From positions 1-5,172 of the forward strand of contig JAPKEY010000114.1 in assembly GCA_028821815.1 (NCBI GenBank): a stretch of 5,172 nucleotides of DNA, read 5' to 3'. Source of the stretch: Candidatus Poseidoniales archaeon. GTDB lineage: Archaea > Thermoplasmatota > Poseidoniia > Poseidoniales > Thalassarchaeaceae. Shown here one piece after another: positions 1 to 4,821 of the stretch. The position numbers and the translations under genes are program-made. Positions within the stretch are counted from its first letter, which is position 1, and each line of letters opens with the position of its first letter. Under the pieces are notes generated by a model that made no database searches, was not told the origin of the DNA, and saw only the letters and a program-made list of their open reading frames with translations.

Positions 1-52
1 GAGGTCTGATGCTCCCAAAGCATCGAGCATAGCCAAGCTAACCCACGGGTCC
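1..52 (-). tRNA. tRNA-Pro (anticodon TGG), 3' part cut by the window edge
   Basis: Read on the minus strand, the 5' end is at 52 with acceptor strand GGACCCG. T8, A14, G15, G18-G19 and A21 follow at their canonical places. The anticodon stem GATGC/GCATC pairs perfectly around the loop TTTGGGA, so the anticodon is TGG (positions 15-17, proline UGG, reads CCA and wobble codons). The variable region AGACC, with C48 pairing partner to G15, and the first two T-stem bases are visible; the rest of the T arm and the 3' acceptor strand lie outside the window. The D stem is weak (two G-U pairs). It is on the same strand as the two genes before it and starts 38 nt after the zinc-ribbon gene stop, so it may be read through from them or have a promoter inside that gene. 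Confidence 0.9.
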
Positions 53-90
53 AGTAATGGTGCCGCGTCGCTCACCAAACATGAACATTC

Positions 91-519
91 TCATGTGCAT
101 TTCCAGCGATTAGGTCCATCTCGAAGTAATTCACCTTCGGCACAGGCATGTTCTGCAAAGACTTCTGCACCGATATTTGAATTGACTTTTCGAAGCACAA
201 TTTGTAGAGACTCAAGTGTCACCACACCACTTTCGTCAGCCGCCGTGGTAAGGATGTACTGGCCATCTACTGGCCCACTGCTGGCCATTGCTGGTGTTTG
301 ATTCTGTTTGTTCAACCAGGTGGATAATTGATCTCGAATTTCGGGTGGGACATTTGCCACAGAGACAGCATCACTGGCTTCGCTAGCATTCATGTGCCGC
401 GAAAGAATTTTCGCTTCGGAATGGTTACAGTGTGGGCATTGCAAATTTTTAGCACTTCGTGGTTTCCCAAATGCTCTTTCACAAGACTGGCACAATAGCA
501 CGAGCCATGTTGGTTCCAT
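91..519 (-). CDS. Small zinc-ribbon protein with winged-helix-like C-terminus (resembles DUF5817-type archaeal proteins)
   Basis: The 142-residue product opens with a four-cysteine zinc ribbon: C10-x2-C13 and C28-x2-C31, separated by 14 residues including a basic stretch. The following helical part (about 33-70) resembles, from memory, archaeal DUF5817-type zinc-ribbon proteins. A linker rich in polar residues leads to a C-terminal segment (about 88-140, TLESLQIVLRKV then EGELLRDGPNRWKC) patterned like a small winged helix-turn-helix, with a final strand carrying an aromatic and a Cys. Nucleic-acid binding or a regulatory role is therefore plausible but inferred. The gene is second after the PvlArgDC homologue, whose stop is 38 nt upstream. 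I chose the ATG at 519 because the zinc ribbon begins soon after it. A TTG at 561 would overlap the upstream stop by 4 nt (TTGA) and add 14 residues; neither start has a Shine-Dalgarno site. No signal peptide or membrane segment is visible. Confidence 0.8.
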   Translation of the reverse strand: MEPTWLVLLCQSCERAFGKPRSAKNLQCPHCNHSEAKILSRHMNASEASDAVSVANVPPEIRDQLSTWLNKQNQTPAMASSGPVDGQYILTTAADESGVVTLESLQIVLRKVNSNIGAEVFAEHACAEGELLRDGPNRWKCT

Positions 520-557
520 AGAATCAGAAGAAAAGTGGCGGTTGTTGAAGACTGCGC

Positions 558-1238
558 TCAAAACCCAAAGTCGCTCTTGCCGCTTCCACTGAGTCCTGTT
601 GGACCCCCTAGGCCGCCACCGATGCTTGAAATTCCAAGATTCCTAGAACGAGTAGGGCCGCTTGAATCACCAATGTTGAGGCTGTTGGGAAGTATCAGTG
701 CAGCGAGAACTACCCCGTGAAACCCCTCTTGTGCTTCGATTTCATCAACTGCACACTCAAACATCGCTTTACCATCGTCATCTTTGCGGAATTCCAAATC
801 TCGATTGCCAAGTTTACGCTGTAAATTAAGACGGAGTTTGGATTCACATTCTTCCATCGATCCTTGATGTGACAAAGTGGAAACTATCGCACATTCATCA
901 CCTTCAGGTGTGGTGCAAAGAGCCCATGCCACTCCGGCAGATGCAATTCCTGAACCCTGAACTGTTGCCTTGGATAAATGGCATTCAACAAGTGTACCCA
1001 TCGGTAAATCCTGTGGAGTCCCTGGTTCAAAACCCATCGGCAACATCGCACCTTCGCCACGGATTAAGCGAGCATCGCCCAAACCGAGTTCGACCAGAGC
1101 TTGATCCATTGCGTGTTCATCATTTTCACCGAATGGGGCAACTGCAGTCATCAACCAACCAGCCAAACCTCCACCTCGACGAGGGGCCGACTTGCGCTGA
1201 TTGCGCGGACCCGAAGAAGTTCCGATGTTGAAGTCCAT
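558..1238 (-). CDS. Pyruvoyl-dependent arginine decarboxylase (PvlArgDC) homologue, probably catalytically inactive
   Basis: This is a 226-residue protein whose core (about 36-182) follows the PvlArgDC fold family: an AMDQAL helix, LGLGDARLIR, then LPMGTLVE, a hydrophobic strand pair and a final FHGVVLAALIL strand. Active family members cleave themselves before a serine to make a pyruvoyl cofactor and convert arginine to agmatine for polyamine synthesis. Aligned from memory to the Methanocaldococcus jannaschii enzyme, Ser53 becomes G63 (the preceding Ser52 becomes E62), Asn47 becomes R57, and the catalytic Glu109 falls in S120-H124, which has no acidic residue. There is no serine at all between residues 18 and 88, so the usual cleavage cannot occur. 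Extra tails of about 35 (N-terminal, basic) and 40 residues (C-terminal, Gly/Ser-rich) flank the core and share the motif NIGxSSGP...GGGL. The start ATG at 1238 lacks a Shine-Dalgarno site. A non-catalytic structural or regulatory role is my inference; a different chemistry is possible. Confidence 0.78.
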   Translation of the reverse strand: MDFNIGTSSGPRNQRKSAPRRGGGLAGWLMTAVAPFGENDEHAMDQALVELGLGDARLIRGEGAMLPMGFEPGTPQDLPMGTLVECHLSKATVQGSGIASAGVAWALCTTPEGDECAIVSTLSHQGSMEECESKLRLNLQRKLGNRDLEFRKDDDGKAMFECAVDEIEAQEGFHGVVLAALILPNSLNIGDSSGPTRSRNLGISSIGGGLGGPTGLSGSGKSDFGF

Positions 1239-1288
1239 GCAGCGCCGAGGAGCGTTGAGTTCATCAAAGGCAGGGTAGACCGGGTTGC
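1239..1288. promoter_or_regulatory. Divergent 50-bp intergenic region with a central AT-rich patch and TTGA-N5-TCAA inverted repeat
   Basis: This spacer separates the start codons of the PvlArgDC homologue (minus) and the small membrane protein (plus), so it must carry or overlap both promoters. The only AT-rich stretch is about 1255-1268. It contains TTGA (1255-1258) and TCAA (1264-1267) around a 5-nt spacer, and lies roughly 23-28 nt from both start codons. That is where an archaeal TATA box would sit for leaderless transcripts in either direction. The match to a TATA/BRE consensus is poor, so this is a candidate only. Confidence 0.3.
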
Positions 1289-1570
1289 ATGGCCAACCCC
1301 CGCGCGAATGTTCTCGGTGTGAGTTTTGCCATGCTCACGTTGGCTTCGGTGCTACTGATTGTCAACGAGGGGACTGTGAGCGCCAATGCTTGGGCGTTGC
1401 TAGCGCTATCTGGAGTTTTTGCCGCCGCTTCAGTCATGGCATTCTTCCAGGAACAGGAGGGTGACGCGCACCTAGGTGGACAAGCAAACCAACCCGCACA
1501 AGGACATCAGACAGAGGTACAGGCATTGCCTGATCCTGCTGAAAATGGATTCGATATTCCTGTCGTCTAA
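1289..1570 (+). CDS. Small two-span membrane protein of unknown function
   Basis: The 93-residue product is not one I recognise. Two hydrophobic segments are clear: about residues 9-26 (VLGVSFAMLTLASVLLIV) and about 34-53 (WALLALSGVFAAASVMAFF), joined by a short polar loop with one Glu. A hydrophilic, Gln/Gly/Pro-rich tail of about 40 residues follows, ending in LPDPAENGFDIPVV. Both ends are probably on the same side of the membrane; the acidic tail and basic N-terminus (R5) give only weak topology cues. The start ATG has no Shine-Dalgarno site and lies 50 nt from the divergent PvlArgDC homologue. The TAA stop overlaps the stop codon of the convergent aCPSF1 gene. It is likely a real gene: the hydrophobic pattern is coherent and it fills the space between two well-supported genes. 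Function cannot be stated from sequence. Confidence 0.75.
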   Translation: MANPRANVLGVSFAMLTLASVLLIVNEGTVSANAWALLALSGVFAAASVMAFFQEQEGDAHLGGQANQPAQGHQTEVQALPDPAENGFDIPVV

Positions 1571-3474
1571 AGCAACCGAATCGTTTCCAGGTTCTTTGGA
1601 GCGAAAGTACGAACACGATAGGTGCTCGCTAAATCTTTCCTGAATTCGGCACATGTATGAGGATCACCATGGTGGCATATGATGGTTTTTGGTTTTGGAT
1701 TCATCGCCTTAACGTAATCCATTAGTTGACGTCGATCACTGTGGCCACTGAATCCATCAATGGTAATCAAATCGCAATTAATGCTGACCATGTGGGTTTG
1801 GCCACCATCATTGATGGGAACCTCTGCAAATCCTTTCTGTAGTCGGCGACCCAATGTCCCATCAGCCTGATAACCAACAAAACAGAGTGTGTTATTGGGT
1901 TCAGGAGCCCAGTTTTTGAAGTACTCAACAATCGGGCCACCCGTCATCATACCAGAAGTTGCCAACACAATACAAGGGCTAGGATCGAGTAAAATACTCT
2001 CTCGCTGTTCACGGCCACTTACTTTACGGAACCAAGTGGAATTGAATGGGTTTTCGTCTCCACCTTTGAGAACCTGCTTTCGAAGATCCCGATTCAATGC
2101 TTCCGGGTGACTTGCATGAATGGCGGTCGCTTCAGTAATCATTCCATCCAACCAAACAGTAACTGGTTCACATTTCCCCGACTTGAATAATTGATCGATG
2201 GCAATCATAACCTCTTGAGAACGTCCGACTGCGAATACAGGGCAGAAGATTTTACCCTTTCTACTCAGAGCCCTTTTAATCAAATCTTGCAACTCTTGAG
2301 TCGCCTCTTGACGTGTGGGTTGGAAATCTTTCGCACCACCGTAAGTCGATTCGATGATGAGGGTCTCAACCCTTGGGAATCTGACAGCAGCAGCATCATG
2401 AAGCCATGATTTTTCATACTTGATGTCTCCGCTGAATACAATGTTATGCTTACCTTCACCAATATGCATGTGTAGAGATGATGAACCTAGAATATGTCCT
2501 GCATTGTACATCGTCAGTTTGATGTCTGGTGCGATATCGATTGTCTTGCCCCACTCCACATCAACAATATGTTTGATCATCTCTTGAACATCTCCCAATC
2601 CATACGGTGGGGGATTGCCCTCAGCTGCTGCGACCTTGATGTAGTCACTTTGTAGCAATACCATCAAATCGCGGGTCGGCGGTGTGCAGTAGATTGGTCC
2701 ACGATATCCATACTTGTACATTACAGGCAATTGCCCAATGTGATCGATGTGCGCATGCGTAATGACAATGGCATCTAGATTTTCAAATGGCATCAATTCT
2801 GGTGCAGTGAAGTATGGAGCTATTTCATTGAGATTATTCGTAGGTTTAGCACCAACATCAACGACGATTTTAGATTCGTTTGTCGTAATCAAATGCATGG
2901 CACGACCTACTTCGCGATAGGAACCGAGTGCGGTCAATCGACACCATACTTCACCCGGACGCTGTGGACGATAAATTCGAGTGCCAAATTTGCGTAACAA
3001 TGCCTTACGATCTTCTGCGTATTCTTGGCGGTATTTTCGGATATTATGCATGGTCCGACTTTCGACCGCGGCATACCGCTCTGTACGAATAATCCAACCA
3101 ATTTCATCCCGGATACCCCGGATGGTCGCACCTTTTGGTCCAACTGCCACCCCTGGGTCATTGCAAACGATTGTGCACTCACAGATGGCTGCGTCGAAAT
3201 ATATTCGTTTCAGACCAGCTTCTTCGGGGAGCATCTCGATAATCTTGGCTTCAGCTTCCTTAGAATCCATCAAAATATCTGACGACGGACGAATCTCAAT
3301 TCGGCGTTTTATGGTCTTAGCGATTTTGCTCGCCAAACTATCCGTTCCAGAGAATGCCTCAGGCACCGATGTGACGATAGCGATGCTTGCCGCTTCAAGA
3401 TCAACCTCATAATCGATATCTGATGGTACCATACTTTCAATTTTCTTTTTCACTTGTTGAAATGTCATTCTCAT
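1567..3474 (-). CDS. aCPSF1/FttA: KH-domain β-CASP ribonuclease and transcription termination factor
   Basis: This archaeal homologue of CPSF73 is an endo-/5'-3' exoribonuclease that cleaves nascent RNA and drives factor-dependent transcription termination at U-rich 3' ends. The 635 residues match the usual family length. The first 70 residues form the KHa-type domain. A second KH domain (about 72-140) has the RNA-binding loop GPKG (112-115). The metallo-β-lactamase core starts near 175: motif 2 HAHIDH (H240, H242, D244, H245), motif 3 GHILGS (H327) and motif 4 FSGD (D350). The β-CASP motifs are A at E375 (ESTYG), B at H578 (SGHSD) and C at H602 (HHGDP); a His in motif C marks an RNA-processing rather than DNA-processing enzyme. 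The typical C-terminal tail PKNLETIRLL, involved in dimerisation in the family, is present. All zinc-binding residues are intact. The ATG at 3474 is fixed by a GGAGGT site 6 nt upstream. It follows psmB by 89 nt on the same strand and ends by overlapping the convergent gene. Confidence 0.97.
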   Translation of the reverse strand: MRMTFQQVKKKIESMVPSDIDYEVDLEAASIAIVTSVPEAFSGTDSLASKIAKTIKRRIEIRPSSDILMDSKEAEAKIIEMLPEEAGLKRIYFDAAICECTIVCNDPGVAVGPKGATIRGIRDEIGWIIRTERYAAVESRTMHNIRKYRQEYAEDRKALLRKFGTRIYRPQRPGEVWCRLTALGSYREVGRAMHLITTNESKIVVDVGAKPTNNLNEIAPYFTAPELMPFENLDAIVITHAHIDHIGQLPVMYKYGYRGPIYCTPPTRDLMVLLQSDYIKVAAAEGNPPPYGLGDVQEMIKHIVDVEWGKTIDIAPDIKLTMYNAGHILGSSSLHMHIGEGKHNIVFSGDIKYEKSWLHDAAAVRFPRVETLIIESTYGGAKDFQPTRQEATQELQDLIKRALSRKGKIFCPVFAVGRSQEVMIAIDQLFKSGKCEPVTVWLDGMITEATAIHASHPEALNRDLRKQVLKGGDENPFNSTWFRKVSGREQRESILLDPSPCIVLATSGMMTGGPIVEYFKNWAPEPNNTLCFVGYQADGTLGRRLQKGFAEVPINDGGQTHMVSINCDLITIDGFSGHSDRRQLMDYVKAMNPKPKTIICHHGDPHTCAEFRKDLASTYRVRTFAPKNLETIRLL

Positions 3475-3480
3475 GACTCA

Positions 3481-3486
3481 ACCTCC
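3481..3486 (-). promoter_or_regulatory. Shine-Dalgarno site of aCPSF1 (GGAGGT)
   Basis: On the minus strand AAAGGAGGT precedes the ATG at 3474 with a 6-nt spacer, a near-perfect anti-16S match. It favours this ATG over the in-frame ATG two codons later, which would have a 12-nt spacer. Confidence 0.9.
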
Positions 3487-3516
3487 TTTCGACCCGGGAC
3501 ACACTGCATCACAATA

Positions 3517-3531
3517 CCATCCACAGGATGG
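3517..3531 (-). repeat. Short perfect hairpin (CCATCC-TGT-GGATGG) in the psmB-aCPSF1 gap
   Basis: A 6-bp perfect stem with a 3-nt loop lies between the psmB stop and the aCPSF1 Shine-Dalgarno site, about 30 nt upstream of the latter. No U-tract follows on the transcribed strand, so it does not look like a terminator. It could mark an RNA-processing point or be chance. Confidence 0.35.
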
Positions 3532-3563
3532 GTGCGAGGACGACGCGTGCGCCGGGAATTGGA

Positions 3564-4190
3564 TTAGCACAACTTGAGAAGTGCTTCGAGTTCTGCAGCA
3601 TCGAGAGTACGATATCCTGCTTTCTGTGAGATGACTACGAGATCCATACCATTGCCACTTGCGGCATCGCGCTGAGCGCTTGCCAGAAGGGCTTTAGCAG
3701 CCACCTTGAGTGCCTCTTTCTCAGTCATACCTGATTTGAACTGATCTTCTAATACACCATACATATACGGTGAACCGGAACCAGTTGCGCAGTATTCATC
3801 GGGAATTGAACCACCAGCGGAATCAATCGAATAGACACTACCGCCGGTATCATCAACACCTGCGATAAGTAACTGAACCCAATGAGGACGGCCGACAAGG
3901 ATGTTTGCAGTCATTGTAGCTGCACCCTTCACAGTCATCAGTTGACCACGTGTGAGTTCAAACAAACTCATTTCGGCAGCGAGAGTTCGGGAGAGTGATT
4001 GTGCATGTCCAACAAGGCCAGCAGTAGTGAGGGCGAGATTGTCTGCAATCTTGAACAACTTCTGGACACTCTTGTTGGCAACGAAGTGACCCATGGTCGC
4101 CCGATGGTCCGCACCGACAACGACACCGCCATCGAAACAAATCCCAATCGTACTCGTACCAGTCTTTACTGCTGCCATATCTGCATCCAT
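3564..4190 (-). CDS. psmB: Proteasome β subunit (20S core particle peptidase)
   Basis: This is the N-terminal-nucleophile threonine protease subunit that forms the two inner rings of the archaeal 20S proteasome and degrades unfolded proteins in the cytoplasm. Counting from the ATG at 4190, the product is 208 residues, typical for the family. It has an 11-residue propeptide ending in KTG, and T12 of TGTSTIG becomes the catalytic Thr1. The other active-site residues are present: Asp17 (D28 in GADHRAT), Lys33 (K44), Ser129 (S140 in GSGSP), and Asp166/Ser169 (D175/S178 in RDAASG). AGLVGHAQ and SIDSAGG are family signatures. The start is decided by GGAGG 8 nt upstream. The frame stays open to a GTG at 4361, which would give an implausible 68-residue propeptide. 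aCPSF1 follows 89 nt downstream on the same strand; to my recollection this adjacency recurs in methanogens (MJ1237/MJ1236). The α subunit and the regulatory ATPase are not in the window. Confidence 0.97.
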   Translation of the reverse strand: MDADMAAVKTGTSTIGICFDGGVVVGADHRATMGHFVANKSVQKLFKIADNLALTTAGLVGHAQSLSRTLAAEMSLFELTRGQLMTVKGAATMTANILVGRPHWVQLLIAGVDDTGGSVYSIDSAGGSIPDEYCATGSGSPYMYGVLEDQFKSGMTEKEALKVAAKALLASAQRDAASGNGMDLVVISQKAGYRTLDAAELEALLKLC

Positions 4191-4198
4191 ATCAATAT

Positions 4199-4203
4199 CC
4201 TCC
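4199..4203 (-). promoter_or_regulatory. Shine-Dalgarno site of psmB (GGAGG)
   Basis: TTGGAGGATATTGAT precedes the ATG at 4190 on the minus strand, with an 8-nt spacer. It decides in favour of the short-propeptide start over the ATG at 4178 (20-nt spacer) and over the far upstream GTG at 4361. Confidence 0.88.
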
Positions 4204-4290
4204 AAGAATCGCGAAATGCGCTTCGGGGGTAATGTCGCCAGAAGAGGGGCCCTTTTGAATCCCTCGTCTGCTGCCCCCTGGTCGCACCTC

Positions 4291-4322
4291 GAACCGTCTG
4301 GGGTTGCGGCGGTTCTTGAACC
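4291..4322. repeat. Three GAACC/GGTTC half-sites, including the palindrome GGTTC-TT-GAACC
   Basis: GAACC at 4291-4295, GGTTC at 4311-4315 and GAACC at 4318-4322. The last two form a perfect palindrome with a 2-nt centre. The first two extend to a 6-bp inverted repeat, GAACCG/CGGTTC, with 13 nt between. Its location between two divergent starts suggests an operator, but the halves are short and no binding protein is known to me for this motif. Confidence 0.4.
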
Positions 4323-4376
4323 TATGAAGTCAAATGAGTCCGAGGATTGAAAGATTGTCACTGTTCAGGACCCCCC

Positions 4377-4790
4377 ATGGAGGACGGGGATGCACCTAGA
4401 TGGATGAATATGCCATCCATCGATGAGGCACAGCCAGAACCGGTCACTCCGGCTCAAGCATACCATGATTTGGGGGATCTTTACCCTGATGCACCCATCC
4501 CCTTGATACGCGGAGAAGTTATCATCCATCGAGCGGTTTTGCAGGACTCATCTGGAATTGAAACACTGTTTGATTGGGTGGCTGCCGGAGATGTGGCTAT
4601 TGTTGAACTGAAGCGACTGATTCATCGCGAGGTTGAATTCGCCAATTGTGTTTCGCGATTACAGGAATTAATCGAGGGGGATTTGGGTGGTGTACTCATT
4701 CAAGTTGGTGATGACCGACTGATTCTACTCCCGACTGGATTTGCCGCCGTCAAAGGCGTTGAAAATGAAGTGTTCGCGTCTGACGCATAG
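4377..4790 (+). CDS. SepF-like cell-division protein (DUF552 family)
   Basis: The 137-residue product has a SepF-type core at about 47-123. It runs from EVIIHRAVL through a helix (SGIETLFDWVAAG), strand VAIVELK and a long helix (REVEFANCVSRLQELIEG), to the family's glycine-rich ending LGGVLIQVGDDRLILLP (GD at 111-112, R114). SepF binds the FtsZ C-terminus and is the membrane anchor of the division ring in FtsZ-using archaea. The N-terminal 46 residues are acidic and proline-rich; the usual N-terminal amphipathic membrane-targeting helix is not evident from any candidate start. I chose ATG 4377, which has a weak AGGA 6 nt upstream. An in-frame TTG at 4347 would add 10 residues with two Cys, and ATGs at 4404 and 4410 would shorten it. 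zpr1 follows after 31 nt on the same strand. The family call is fairly sure; a role as divisome anchor is inferred. Confidence 0.75.
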   Translation: MEDGDAPRWMNMPSIDEAQPEPVTPAQAYHDLGDLYPDAPIPLIRGEVIIHRAVLQDSSGIETLFDWVAAGDVAIVELKRLIHREVEFANCVSRLQELIEGDLGGVLIQVGDDRLILLPTGFAAVKGVENEVFASDA

Positions 4791-4806
4791 TTTCAAACAT
4801 CATGTA

Positions 4807-4811
4807 GGGGG
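4807..4811 (+). promoter_or_regulatory. G-rich Shine-Dalgarno-like site of zpr1
   Basis: AGGGGGA lies in the short gap after the sepF-like stop, 10 nt before the zpr1 ATG at 4822. It supports this start and translation from a shared transcript. Confidence 0.55.
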
Positions 4812-4821
4812 ACAGCGTTGT

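Larger units (their letters stand above)
4191..4376. promoter_or_regulatory. Divergent psmB / sepF-like intergenic region
   Basis: These 186 bp lie between the preferred starts of psmB (minus) and the sepF-like gene (plus) and must hold both promoters. I see no convincing TATA box. On the minus strand the best AT-rich candidate is ATTCAAAAG near 4253-4261, which would place a start site about 40 nt before the psmB ATG, with room for its Shine-Dalgarno site. The region also carries the GGTTC/GAACC inverted repeats listed separately. The minus strand has no stop in the psmB frame through most of it, but there is no recognisable protein in that extension. Confidence 0.5.

Noticed and set aside
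1..52. tRNA-Pro as an integration site for a mobile element
   Set aside because: There is no integrase, no repeat of the tRNA 3' end and no foreign-looking gene nearby; the 3' end of the tRNA is outside the window.
520..561. TTG start at 561 for the zinc-ribbon gene, overlapping the upstream stop as TTGA
   Set aside because: It adds 14 polar residues ahead of the zinc ribbon, uses a rare start codon and has no ribosome-binding site. Translational coupling through TTGA is possible, so it is kept only as an alternative.
869..1231. 120-residue plus-strand frame opposite the PvlArgDC homologue
   Set aside because: It is antisense to a gene with clear family similarity, and its His/Pro/Gln-rich composition is typical of a shadow frame.
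2981..3412. 143-residue plus-strand frame opposite aCPSF1
   Set aside because: It lies wholly antisense to well-conserved KH and metallo-β-lactamase coding sequence and has no recognisable domain.
3517..3531. Hairpin between psmB and aCPSF1 read as an intrinsic terminator
   Set aside because: No U-rich tract follows on the transcribed strand, and archaeal termination relies on U-tracts rather than hairpins.
4347..4376. TTG start at 4347 for the sepF-like gene
   Set aside because: The added residues (KDCHCSGPP) do not form a targeting helix, and ATG 4377 has at least a weak AGGA at good spacing.
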